Below are positions 9,450-18,881 of a stretch of 64,000 nucleotides of DNA, one piece after another. The notes below the pieces were generated by a model. The model had not been told where the DNA came from and ran no database searches. It was given only the letters and a program-made list of their open reading frames with translations. Every line of letters begins with the position of its first letter. Positions within the stretch are counted from its first letter, which is position 1. The stretch comes from Leishmania mexicana MHOM/GT/2001/U1103 (taxonomy: Eukaryota > Euglenozoa > Kinetoplastea > Trypanosomatida > Trypanosomatidae): contig NC_018312.1 in assembly GCF_000234665.1 (NCBI RefSeq), positions 925,791 to 989,790 of the forward strand. The letters run 5' to 3'. A program made the position numbers and the translations under genes.

Positions 9450-12400
9450 ATGAACATCGGTGACTCGGGCAACATCTTTGTGGAGAAGGCGCACCCCGCC
9501 TACGCCCATGTCATCGACTTCCTCATTTCCTGCTGCGAGCCCGTCAGCAGGACCCAGCACATGGAGCAGTACCGCATGGACAGCTCCTCCTTGTCTGCGG
9601 CCACCGCCGAGGGCACGTACTCGCTTGCCATGATTGAGAATGTTCTCCGACACTTCCGGCTGAACGCGGCTCAGGAGCTGCCTGTTGACCTTGAGCGCTG
9701 CGCAGCACTGGAGAGACTGGCGTCCGCGCTGGAGGAGTCGAGTGAGGGCGCGGAGGTAGATAGATCTCGGACTTCTCAGGAGGCGATGGCGACTAAGACC
9801 TCGTCTTCGTCGTTTGCTGCTCGCATACCACTGCCGCGCTGCCTCTGCGACGTCGACCTGACAGGCACCATTCTGGCCTCGCTGAACGGCGCAAGCGCCG
9901 ACGGCGTCACATCACCCGCAGTCCCCACTCCCCACGTGAGCAACGACAGGTTGAAGTCTCTTGTAAAACGGGAAAATGTGGAGGAGGAGGAGGTGGGCGA
10001 CCGTTTGTCCGCGGCCGATGCGGCTGCCTCGGCCTCGGAAACAGTCTCGTCTCGCACCGCAGCGCCTTCCAGCAGCCCGACTAGCCGTCTCTTGCAGCTC
10101 TTCCGTCCCTTGTTGCCGACACCGGCATCTGCAGCAGCTCCTCTACACTCGCCCACCACGGGCTCGCAGCTTGAACAAGGGGCGCCAATCGCAGCACGGC
10201 CGCTCATTTCTCTGGCGGTTGTGCGGCCTGCTGACGTCCATCGACCGCTTCCGGAGTTGCTGGCGCAGATGCTGAAGGAGGAGGAGAACGCTTCTCGCGT
10301 GCAGATCGTACTGCAGCCGTGCCTGCGGCGCTTCCATCAGTTCCAGGCGAGCCGTGGTGCCTCCTTCGCCTCGACCACCGCCACGCCCAGGGCGACAGTG
10401 TCGAAGGAGCGGAACGGCGCTGCCACTGGTGCTGTTGCCGACCAAGACGATCAGCAGCTGTTCTACTTTGTCCAGTCGCGTCAGCGGGCGCACTTGGAAC
10501 ACGTACTACCGGCCCTAAAGGAGTTCCTGGAGCCGGTGGTGATCTGCGGCGCAGAGCGCTGGATCTTATCTGACATTGATCGGAGCCCGCTGGGAGACAC
10601 AAAGGGTGTGAGCGATGCTGAGCGTGTGGCGCGGGATGCCGGGCGGCCTGCCGTGCTGCGCCTGCTCTACGAACCCCCGCGTGTCGGCACCCGGTATGAG
10701 GCTGCGGCAGCGACGCCAAGTGCCAGCTGCTTTGTGTACAAGTGCCGTGTGCGTGACGGAAAGCTGCGAGAAGTGAAGGAGTGCCTCTTTTCAAAGTTCG
10801 ACATCCGCGCCGACTGCTACTACGACTACATGCAGGACCGCACCCTGCATGTGCCGAACCTGCACCTCGCAAGCCACGTTCGTCTGCGACCCTACCAGGT
10901 GGCGTCGCTCGAGCGGTTCCGCCGAGGACAGAAGGCGCACCAAGGCGTCGTCGTCCTCCCGTGCGGGGCCGGCAAGACGCTAACTGGCATTGGTGCCGCC
11001 GCCACCATGCAAACTACCACTATCGTGATGTGTATCAACAACATGTCTGTCTTCCAGTGGCAGCGCGAGTTTTTGCGCTGGACGGACCTGGCAGAGGATG
11101 AGGTAACAGTGTGCACAGCGAAGGTGAAGCAGCGACCGGGCAAGGTTTTCATCACCACCTACAGTATGGTCGTCGCAAAGCGAGGTAACGCGGACGGCGC
11201 TGCTGCGGAAGAGTCCCGGGCGATCCTGCAGGCTATGACTGCGCAGCCATGGGGTCTGCTGCTCCTAGACGAGGTGCACACCGCCCTCGCGCACCACTTC
11301 CAGGATGTGCTGAACACAATTAAGTACAAGTGCGTGCTGGGGCTCAGCGCAACGCTGCTGCGGGAGGACGACAAAATCGGCGACTTGCGTCACCTTGTGG
11401 GGCCAAAGCTGTATGAGGCTAACTGGCTCGATCTGACTCGCGCCGGCTTCCTGGCGAACGTTGAGTGCGCCGAGGTGCAGTGCCCAATGCCGCCCCTATT
11501 CCTGGAAGAGTACCACGCTATCCAGCGCACCCGTGCCCTTCTCGGCGCACACGCACGCTGCAACCATCGTCGCGGCAACGGAAAGCGTCGCCGCGAGAGT
11601 GTCTTTCAGGACGACGAGGATGCCAGCGAGGACGGGGACGGCAATGGGGAGGACAATGGCGCCTACGGAAGGAGGGGCAGAGGACATGACTCGTGTGGTC
11701 CCCTCACCTCGCGCTCTCTGCGCCTCGCCTCCTGCAACCCGTACAAGCTGTGGTGTACCCAGGCGCTTCTGGCCTTTCATCAGCAGCGCTCTCCACCCGA
11801 CAAGGTGATCATATTTTGCGACTACCTCTCTGACGTGCGCTTCTTTGCGCATCACCTCCACCTGCCTTTCATGGATCAGCGGACGAGCGAGGCGGAGCGG
11901 ACAAACCTGTTGCAGTACTTCCAACACTCCAGTGGGGTGAACGCTATCATCTTGACGCGTGTCGGTGATGTCGCGCTGGACCTGCCCTGCGCATCGGTCG
12001 TGATCCAGGTCTCTGGCCTCGGGGCGTCGCGTCGGCAGGAGGCGCAACGCCTTGGCCGCATCCTGCGCCCCAAGCCACTGTCCCTCGACAACACATGCGC
12101 CTACTTCTACACCCTTGTCTCGCAGGATACGGCGGACGTCAGCACAAGCTACAAGCGGCAGAGCTGGCTGCGTGATCAAGGCTTCGCCTACCGCATCTTG
12201 CACTGCGACCGCGTTCTGAGCGAGTTTGCGCGCGTGGGCGGGCAACCCTGCTGTGTTGGACCACCTCAATGGTGGTATCAGATGCACAACACCGCTTCCG
12301 CCACACCGTCCTCGGAAACGGCAGCAGTGGCAGATGTTGGCGTGGTGCACTACGATGGCCTCTACTGGGTCCCGTTTTCTGCTGATGCCGCAGCCCTCAT

Positions 12401-12761
12401 CGAGGCGGCGTTTCAGCACGGACGAGCGACTTGCACCTTGCGTGGCAGCGAGTTGGGCAGAGGCACCCCCCTCCCATCGTCCGAGGAGCTCGGGCGATAC
12501 CCTCTGCTCAGCTCCGAGTCATGGAAGGTCACCTTCAGCAGCGTTGATGCGCCGCAGACCTTTGGCACTGTGCTCATTGGCGAAGGCGCGCCGTCTTCTC
12601 CGCTGCGCGAGCGTCGCGTGCGCCGTGGCTGCCTTGACCGCAGCCATCGGTGCATCCCTGCGACGGCTGATCAGGAAAGTCGCTGCATCCGCTTCGCCCG
12701 AAACACTGTGTTGTGCGTGCGAGATACGCGTGGCAGCGGCGCCGTGACAGAGACCGAGTAG
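9450..12761 (+). CDS. XPB: TFIIH basal transcription / DNA repair helicase XPB
   Basis: Predicted 1103 residues; XPB/ERCC3 is the 3'-5' DNA translocase of TFIIH, needed for promoter opening and nucleotide excision repair. The N-terminal ~450 residues are poorly conserved and low-complexity; the core starts with LRPYQ. Visible motifs: Walker A GAGKT at 506-510, DEVH box at 607-610, SATL at 633-636, directly followed by the XPB-specific RED motif at 638-640, and motif VI QRLGR around 866-870. A stretch typical of XPB (GPKLYEANW) follows the RED motif. Helicase domains 1 and 2 are separated by a charged insertion at about 700-755 (basic KRRR, then Asp/Glu/Gly-rich) that I do not know from human XPB. 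Trypanosomatids carry XPB and a shorter paralogue, XPB-R. The length and N-terminal domain favour XPB. Confidence 0.95.
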   Translation: MNIGDSGNIFVEKAHPAYAHVIDFLISCCEPVSRTQHMEQYRMDSSSLSAATAEGTYSLAMIENVLRHFRLNAAQELPVDLERCAALERLASALEESSEGAEVDRSRTSQEAMATKTSSSSFAARIPLPRCLCDVDLTGTILASLNGASADGVTSPAVPTPHVSNDRLKSLVKRENVEEEEVGDRLSAADAAASASETVSSRTAAPSSSPTSRLLQLFRPLLPTPASAAAPLHSPTTGSQLEQGAPIAARPLISLAVVRPADVHRPLPELLAQMLKEEENASRVQIVLQPCLRRFHQFQASRGASFASTTATPRATVSKERNGAATGAVADQDDQQLFYFVQSRQRAHLEHVLPALKEFLEPVVICGAERWILSDIDRSPLGDTKGVSDAERVARDAGRPAVLRLLYEPPRVGTRYEAAAATPSASCFVYKCRVRDGKLREVKECLFSKFDIRADCYYDYMQDRTLHVPNLHLASHVRLRPYQVASLERFRRGQKAHQGVVVLPCGAGKTLTGIGAAATMQTTTIVMCINNMSVFQWQREFLRWTDLAEDEVTVCTAKVKQRPGKVFITTYSMVVAKRGNADGAAAEESRAILQAMTAQPWGLLLLDEVHTALAHHFQDVLNTIKYKCVLGLSATLLREDDKIGDLRHLVGPKLYEANWLDLTRAGFLANVECAEVQCPMPPLFLEEYHAIQRTRALLGAHARCNHRRGNGKRRRESVFQDDEDASEDGDGNGEDNGAYGRRGRGHDSCGPLTSRSLRLASCNPYKLWCTQALLAFHQQRSPPDKVIIFCDYLSDVRFFAHHLHLPFMDQRTSEAERTNLLQYFQHSSGVNAIILTRVGDVALDLPCASVVIQVSGLGASRRQEAQRLGRILRPKPLSLDNTCAYFYTLVSQDTADVSTSYKRQSWLRDQGFAYRILHCDRVLSEFARVGGQPCCVGPPQWWYQMHNTASATPSSETAAVADVGVVHYDGLYWVPFSADAAALIEAAFQHGRATCTLRGSELGRGTPLPSSEELGRYPLLSSESWKVTFSSVDAPQTFGTVLIGEGAPSSPLRERRVRRGCLDRSHRCIPATADQESRCIRFARNTVLCVRDTRGSGAVTETE

Positions 12762-13666
12762 TCGGCTGCCTGCTCGCACCGCGGGTGCTGCTGCTACCGT
12801 CGTGGTGGTGGCTGTTGCCGTGAATCGGACGCCCTTCTGTATCTGCATGGACGCCGTGACACGCACCTCATTCTCTTTCCTGCACAGGCGAGTCTCTTTG
12901 TCAGTGCGTGTGCTGTCGAATGCCATTTGCAGCTCAGACAAGCGCGCTTCTACGGGGCGTCACAGCATCCCCTCCCCCCCCCCACCACCACCCGCGTCTG
13001 ATCCCCACCTGCCACCTCCACTCACGTGTCTGCAACTGGACGCGAAGCGGATAAACGAGGAGAAAGCAGAAGAAGCCAACCAAACACATTGCGCACCTCT
13101 ACCGACAAGAGAGGTTGCGGTTCTCATGTGAGCAGGTGCTTGTGCGTCTTTCTGTGACTGCGGCGGTGATGCCGCAACGGGACTGCCGCTGCTGCGGTTT
13201 CGATCACAGCCTACACAGTCCTTTGCAATACCATGACGCGGACTCACGCTCTCTCGAGCAGCCCTCGCGTTTTCTCTCCGGCGTGCTCTCCACGACTTTC
13301 AGAGTGAAGCGGACCCTGGCACCGTCCTGTCCTGCGTTGCCATGATGATCTTCTTTCTCTCTCTTACCCTCTTCCCCTCCCTGCTCTCTCGTCCATCACG
13401 CATGTTGTCTCCAGCCACCATCCTCGCCTCTGTCGCCGTCTCTGTCAGCATCCAGCTGTTGTTGTTCACCACCTCCCCGCTACTCGAAAGGCAAGTGGAC
13501 GGTGCCGCAGGACACAGTGCGGCAAATACGGCGCGCGTCAATGCTTACGGGAGGAGGTAACTGCATCCCTGCTTCCCCATACACCCTTAGTCGCTACCTG
13601 CCACTCGCACACACCAATAAGCGGCGTCGCGTTCGCCTTTTGTTACGAGACGACGAGCCGTGAGCT
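12762..13666. other. Intergenic region with a 40-codon ORF
   Basis: Contains a C-run near 12970 and pyrimidine tracts. A small ORF at 13541-13663 encodes 40 residues and ends 3 nt before the next start codon. It would be a uORF only if splicing occurs upstream of 13541; the best-placed acceptor (13589-13590) would exclude its ATG. Confidence 0.5.
13564..13590 (+). promoter_or_regulatory. Possible spliced-leader acceptor
   Basis: Pyrimidine-rich tract ending in CCTTAG, about 76 nt upstream of the ATG at 13667. A stronger pyrimidine tract with AG at 13413-13414 is an alternative. Confidence 0.4.
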
Positions 13667-15115
13667 ATGCCCACCACATCCGCGCCATCTCCGCTGTTGC
13701 CGACCCTGCGACCCGCTTCTGGCACCATGGCGGCCCCACAGCTCGCGATGGAGGCAGGTGCGGAGGCGGCCTCCGCTTCCAGCAATGAGGAGACGGGCAT
13801 ACAGACGAACACGTACGACGAAGATTGGCACCGACTACCGAGTGAAATTAGCTACTTCCAAGACCTTCTAGCCTCCCTAGAGGAGAAGCAGCAGCTGGCC
13901 TCTGCCGCCTCCTCCCCGAACGCTGCCGCCACTAGCGGGCTTTCCTATAGCACTTCCTTGCAACGAGAGAGGGAGCTGGAGGAACGCGAGATGGCAGATC
14001 TGTGTGTTCGCGAACGACAGGTCACCATCATCGAGGCCCGGCGCCGTCGATCGCGGCGTAGATGCGACGCCGTCGATGAGGCTTTTCAGAATGCACTGAA
14101 GCGGCGATGGCAGGCGATGCAGCACCTCGCCGCCGATCCGCCCGCCGAGCGTCTGGTGGGGCAAGGTATGACGCAGTACGTTCCGGCGGCGCTGCTGCCG
14201 GATGACGTGGTGGACAGGCGCGGACGCCGCCAACCGGGCCCGCTGCCCCTCGCGCCGCAGTCGGCGGTAGAGGCGCGGATACACCGCACGCCCAATGCAC
14301 CGGCGATCACAGGTGCAGGTCCTACTTTGTCCACGGCGGTGAGGGCCCTCAAGGATTGTTCGTCTGGCACGACTGCAGAGCAGGACGCCATCGTCTTCTT
14401 GACCCAGCTCGACGCTGGTGGAAGGGTTGTGCGCAAGGACGGGGCAACGGGCGGCAGTCACAGCCCGACCCAGTCTCCTTCCGTGCCATCACGGGTGGTG
14501 GCGACGGCCAGCAGCGAAGGGGTGAGGGTGGAAGAAGAGGCACTACCGCCAGCAACGTCAGCCCCCGCCGCCTCGGCGGTTAGTGCTGAGGCGTTGACGA
14601 GCGCAGACGTGCGTGAGGACGACAGCGAAGACGAAGGGGGTTGGATTCGGCCTGCGACGGTTACCGAGGCGAACAAGGCACGCTGGCAGGAAATGGGCTA
14701 TCACGTGATCGTGGTCGGCGGGAAGGGGCGCAGCGGCGCCGCCGCTGCGCGTGAGGCTGACGCTGTGCGTCGCGCGATTCGCTCTGTCGGGGCCATATCG
14801 ACCGAGGGGGTGGCGCAGCGGGTTGCTGAGCAACGTACTGCAACCTCGTCATCCCTCATGCGCCGCAAGCCCCCGAAAGACCAGCAGGCAAAGTGCAAGA
14901 GCGTCCCAGAGTGGGATTGGATGCAGCTTGCGCCGCTGCCTCAGGTGTGCCTTGTGCAACGGCGTCTTCCGGAAGAAGATATGACTGTGGCGGAGCTGCG
15001 GGAGCGGTATCATCGGCACATCCCCGTCACATCCTCGACCACTTCTGTGCCGCGTGGGCGGCAGAACCGTGGTGATCGCCCGTGGAGGGTGAGTGATAAG
15101 TCTGTGCCTCACTAG
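13667..15115 (+). CDS. Conserved-looking hypothetical protein
   Basis: Predicted 482 residues with no domain I can name. The N-terminal 60 residues are Ala/Ser/Pro-rich. Residues ~100-150 form a charged, likely coiled-coil helix rich in Glu and Arg with an RRRRSRRR basic patch. Residues ~320-350 contain an acidic run followed by GGWIRP and then a hydrophobic strand (YHVIVVGG). The C-terminus includes EWDWMQLAPLP and ends in a basic segment. Codon use and GC3 match the neighbouring genes, so I take it as real. The acidic-GGWIxP block recalls NOB1, but PIN and zinc-ribbon domains are absent. ATG 13667 is the natural start. Confidence 0.8.
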   Translation: MPTTSAPSPLLPTLRPASGTMAAPQLAMEAGAEAASASSNEETGIQTNTYDEDWHRLPSEISYFQDLLASLEEKQQLASAASSPNAAATSGLSYSTSLQRERELEEREMADLCVRERQVTIIEARRRRSRRRCDAVDEAFQNALKRRWQAMQHLAADPPAERLVGQGMTQYVPAALLPDDVVDRRGRRQPGPLPLAPQSAVEARIHRTPNAPAITGAGPTLSTAVRALKDCSSGTTAEQDAIVFLTQLDAGGRVVRKDGATGGSHSPTQSPSVPSRVVATASSEGVRVEEEALPPATSAPAASAVSAEALTSADVREDDSEDEGGWIRPATVTEANKARWQEMGYHVIVVGGKGRSGAAAAREADAVRRAIRSVGAISTEGVAQRVAEQRTATSSSLMRRKPPKDQQAKCKSVPEWDWMQLAPLPQVCLVQRRLPEEDMTVAELRERYHRHIPVTSSTTSVPRGRQNRGDRPWRVSDKSVPH

Positions 15116-15540
15116 AGGGCGCTGAGGCAGTGATTGGTCGTTGTCGAAGTGCCGATGCGTGCGCCACCTCCCTCCTTCTCCACCTGCACACTCCCGTGCG
15201 TGCCTGTTCCTGCCCATTCCTCATGCCCTCCGCTTCCGCCCTCTTTGCTCTCACTTCGGCTTAGTGTCACTTTCCCTTCATGGGGCAGCTATGGATGTGA
15301 AGGGCGCGCAGGCACAGGATTGAAAACGAAGGGGCGGACGCCGACGCGCTCCCCGTGTACACGTGCGGCTACCAGCAGCAAGGCATGTGCGTCTGTCTCT
15401 CTCTCTCTCTGTGTCTCCGCGCCGGCCTCATATGCATGGCTTATGCGCAGCCCGCCCCCTTTTTCTTGGTATATTCTGCTTCTCTTTCCCAACGTTTCCC
15501 ACATTGCCGGCACCGCTCCAGTCTGCACGTGTGTGTGTGT

Positions 15541-15570
15541 GGGGTGGGGTGGGGTGGGGTGGGGGGGGGG
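15541..15570 (+). repeat. (GGGGT)4-G10 repeat, predicted G-quadruplex
   Basis: Four tandem GGGGT units followed by ten G on the sense strand, preceded by a GT run. Four or more G-runs with single-T loops is an ideal G-quadruplex sequence in DNA or in the transcript. Confidence 0.85.
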
Positions 15571-16156
15571 ACGGGGGAAGCGGCGGTATAAGAAGACAGG
15601 GGTGGGCCAGGGACGGCGACCATGCCAAACGGCGCGTTGGACATTCTGTTCACTACTCTTCAATGGAAAGGTGCACGTAGCCACCAGAGCACAGCGTTGC
15701 AGTGTGCCCTTCCCCTCTTTTGGTTTTCATATGAATGTGTGCTGCTGCATCCTGTGGAGCGCATGTAAATAGCGAGGTGCACGCGCCTCTGACCCTCCCC
15801 CCTCTCTGAGGCGAGGTCATGGTGATTTAATCGAAGCACGACATCTGTACGCCCTGCACAGAGAAACACGAACTAGCGACGCTTCTTACGTGGGGTCATG
15901 ATGAGAGGTTTTTTGTCGTCTTGTGCACACGGCAAAGGATTTCCGAGTCGTGTGTCTCTCCCCTTACCTTCTGCCCACTGGGCTCACGGCCTGTCGTCAC
16001 GCGAGGCTGCATGCTTTTTTCCCGTGCTGACGTGCTTGCGTGGAGAGGGACAGAGAGCGCTGATGTGCCGCCATGTAGTGCCTGGGCCTGCCGCACGCGC
16101 TTTCTTTCTCTATGCGCTTCCTCAGGCTTGTCTGTCCCTCGCATCTGGTCCATGCT

Positions 16157-16219
16157 GCCTGCTCCTCTTCTCTTTCGTGTTCTCTCTGGTGTCTTCCTGC
16201 CTTCCCCCAACCCGTTCAG
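16157..16219 (+). promoter_or_regulatory. Probable spliced-leader acceptor for the ankyrin gene
   Basis: Long pyrimidine tract ending in GTTCAG. The first ATG after this AG is 16350, giving a 5' UTR of about 130 nt. Confidence 0.55.
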
Positions 16220-16349
16220 GCATCCATCCACCCAACCGTGCTCCGTAAGTCCGCTTGTGCGGATTCTTTTCCCACCCCCTCGCCAACACGCACGCCCGCA
16301 AAGGTGAGGTTGACCCTTTGAAGCGTTGCTCTCTCTCTTGCCCATCGAG

Positions 16350-18881
16350 ATGGTCAAGCAGCGGCGGTGCAACATTCCGCCTGAGCTGCGTGCCATGGCT
16401 CGTGCTGTGTCTGATGCCGACACCCGTCAGTTCCCGGACCTTGTCCCTGCGCCGGGGCGCGCCGGCCCTCCAGTGAGCGCGCTGCGCCATATCACCACGG
16501 AGTTGAATGAAGATACGCCTCTAAGTACTCGTGAGTTTAAGCTGTTCCGTGCCGCCTGCGAGGAGTGTCGCGAGCACCTCCACAGCGTCACGAACGGCAT
16601 CATCGCGTCAGGGACACCGATTGCTGATGTGCTAGTGCTGGCGGTCCGCATGGACATCCTCTGCACCGATCTCGGCCTCTCCCTGACAGCGGTGTTTCCC
16701 GCGCTGCGGGAGATCCACACGTACCTACTCGATCTCAGTGACCGGATGGCACTCGGCCGCGGCGAGTCGCATCGACAAGGCGTGCTTCTAGACCGCCTGA
16801 TGCGCTTCCTTTACAAAGTTCTCGAGCGGGGGGAGCGGGCCTTGCGCAATCACGAGACATGGGAGACGCAGCGTGACACCTCCAACCCGGATTGTGGCGC
16901 ACTCAAAGCGGTGAGTAGCGTGGCCGCTTCTAGTGCGGTTGCCAACTCACAGCACGAAGCGGTGTGTATCTATAGTCCAGGAAAAAGTTGTCGGATAAAT
17001 GTGGCGGCCAGGGATATCGAGTTGGTGTCCTGCCGTGCCTCACCCCGGCAGCCGTCCGCGCACGCGTCTTTCATGGCTGCTGCATCTCAACCAAAGGCGC
17101 GCCGGGCGACCACCAACACCGTGGCTGCAGGTGCCACCGTTGCTGATGCCCAGGAGCTTATCCCCGTGAGCGGGCATCACCTTCTTCCCCTCCACGTCGC
17201 TGACGCCGTTGCCGGCGTGAACGCCGACCTGGAGGTGCACTTTGCGCATATCCGATGGTACGTGAAGGTGACAGACGAGGCGCCTGGGTACTTTGATGCT
17301 CGCACGCACCTGGAGGACAACGGGCTGCGGAACGCGTGGGACGTCCATGTGGGACGCAACCGTGCCGCGTGCACGACAGAGGAGTTCCTTCCCTTCCTGC
17401 CACTGTTCCCGTCGTGGACGCATGGGGCCGTCATGTCGGTGCTGAACTTCAAGGACTGCGGCGTCATCTCGCTTTACTCGCTGCAACGGCTGCTGAATGT
17501 GTGGGGACCACTGCAGCTTCTGGAGGCGAACCTGCGCCACGAACTGGAGTCGGGTGCAGTGGACTTGTCGGAACCGTTTGCCTACCTGGCCTTCTCCTTA
17601 GCTGCTCGGTCTGACGCAATGGCTGGCGACTATGTTGTGGGTCTCACTGATGTTATCAGCGAAGTGCGCGTCGCCGTTCTGCGTCGAGCCCGCAGGCATC
17701 ATTGGCACCTGCGGGCGGCCGCGGGTGCTGCTCCCCGTTCCTTCTCCACGAAGAGGACGGGCAGAGGCGCTGCTACCAGCACTATGGCATCACCGGCCCA
17801 GACAGTGGATGCGCCGCGCAAGAGCTTGGCCACCGTGTCCTACACCCTGTCCCACGCCACTGGTGCGTGGATGGTGAAGGGGCTGGCGCGCGAAGAGTTC
17901 GACTCCGTCGCCAGCGCATGTGCCGCCTTCGCGGAGATCTTTCAGCGGCCATGTGGGCAGCCGCTAAGCACCTATCGCGTTGTGCCACGGCCGCCGACGG
18001 TGGCGTCTCTAGCACCTCTCCTACCTCTGCAGGGCGAGGGAAGCGATTCCGTGGTGCTGTCCCCTCTGGTTTCCACCACCCCCGCTAAGGCCGAGGATGC
18101 CGCCGAGGGCAATGCTTCCGCCTTGCATCGCGCCTGCTACCGCAACAATGCTCGCTACGTCCGCACACTGCTGCATCGCGGCGGCGGTACAGTCATCAAC
18201 GTTGCCTTAGTGGACCCGCTGGTGAGCGACAGCTTCTGCTGGACCCCGCTGCTGTGTGCCGTCAACAATCTGCACAGTGACCCGGTGGAGTTGGTGTTAC
18301 AGCTGCTGGAGGCCGGTGCCGAGGTGGAATACATGGATGACGCCGACTGCACCGCGCTCTACTACGCCATCGCCAACGGGTATGCTGAGACGACGCGTGT
18401 GCTGCTGGAGCACTGCCCAACGCTGTCGACTTCGCCCTACACGCTGCCGCTGCTTGTGGCGATTGGCGCCCACGACTGCCACCTGCGCGCGTGCGATGTG
18501 CAGAGGCTGATGACGGTGGTGCCGACGGCGGCTGTGCTGCGGGTGGTGGTGGCGTACGAATCCAGCATCGCCCTCGTCACGCTTGCTTCGACCATTGTGG
18601 AGGCGAAGCTGAGTGGAAAGGATCATAGTGTCTCATCAGCGGAGCGATTCCTGGTCGCACAGCGCTGCTCCGCGCCAGCGGAGCTGTACACCTCCGCAGA
18701 GATGGAGCAGCTGAAGCGGTGGGGGCATCACCATACCCAGTGCTGCCTGCGGGCACGCCAGGATGTTCAGGAGGCGGTGCGGGTGCTGTACGCGCGACAG
18801 TACGCGCTGTCGTGGCGTGCGTGGCTTGACGCCTTGGGAGCGGTGGAGAAGGACGGTGCCGCGTCGCTGAGCCTGACCTGA
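16350..18881 (+). CDS. Ankyrin-repeat protein with Cbl N-terminus-like (EF-hand/SH2) region
   Basis: Predicted 843 residues; an upstream in-frame TTG is not a likely start. Residues ~50-170 are helical. At ~290-400 is a region whose key block (GVISLYSLQRLLNVWGPL) resembles the EF-hand-like part of the Cbl N-terminus (ISVFEFDIFTRLFQPWGS in animals). A segment at ~495-540 (YTLSHATGAWMVKG, then a helix with AFAEIF) resembles the Cbl SH2-like domain. From ~588 to 690 there are about three ankyrin repeats (ALHRACYRNN, TPLLCAVNN, TALYYAIANGYAETTRVLLE). No RING domain is visible, so an E3 role is not implied. Ankyrin assignment is firm; the Cbl resemblance is from recalled family sequence and needs a profile search. 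Coding-like sequence continues after the stop in other frames (see findings). Confidence 0.85.
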   Translation: MVKQRRCNIPPELRAMARAVSDADTRQFPDLVPAPGRAGPPVSALRHITTELNEDTPLSTREFKLFRAACEECREHLHSVTNGIIASGTPIADVLVLAVRMDILCTDLGLSLTAVFPALREIHTYLLDLSDRMALGRGESHRQGVLLDRLMRFLYKVLERGERALRNHETWETQRDTSNPDCGALKAVSSVAASSAVANSQHEAVCIYSPGKSCRINVAARDIELVSCRASPRQPSAHASFMAAASQPKARRATTNTVAAGATVADAQELIPVSGHHLLPLHVADAVAGVNADLEVHFAHIRWYVKVTDEAPGYFDARTHLEDNGLRNAWDVHVGRNRAACTTEEFLPFLPLFPSWTHGAVMSVLNFKDCGVISLYSLQRLLNVWGPLQLLEANLRHELESGAVDLSEPFAYLAFSLAARSDAMAGDYVVGLTDVISEVRVAVLRRARRHHWHLRAAAGAAPRSFSTKRTGRGAATSTMASPAQTVDAPRKSLATVSYTLSHATGAWMVKGLAREEFDSVASACAAFAEIFQRPCGQPLSTYRVVPRPPTVASLAPLLPLQGEGSDSVVLSPLVSTTPAKAEDAAEGNASALHRACYRNNARYVRTLLHRGGGTVINVALVDPLVSDSFCWTPLLCAVNNLHSDPVELVLQLLEAGAEVEYMDDADCTALYYAIANGYAETTRVLLEHCPTLSTSPYTLPLLVAIGAHDCHLRACDVQRLMTVVPTAAVLRVVVAYESSIALVTLASTIVEAKLSGKDHSVSSAERFLVAQRCSAPAELYTSAEMEQLKRWGHHHTQCCLRARQDVQEAVRVLYARQYALSWRAWLDALGAVEKDGAASLSLT

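Larger units (their letters stand above)
15116..16349. other. Intergenic region with G-rich repeat
   Basis: UTR-like sequence with no supported gene. Holds the (GGGGT)n/G10 block at 15541-15570 and ends in long pyrimidine tracts feeding the next acceptor. Confidence 0.65.

Noticed and set aside
13667..15115. Possible NOB1 endonuclease, from an acidic-GGWIxP block followed by a hydrophobic strand
   Set aside because: There is no PIN domain at the N-terminus and no zinc ribbon after the motif, both needed for NOB1. The resemblance is limited to one short block.
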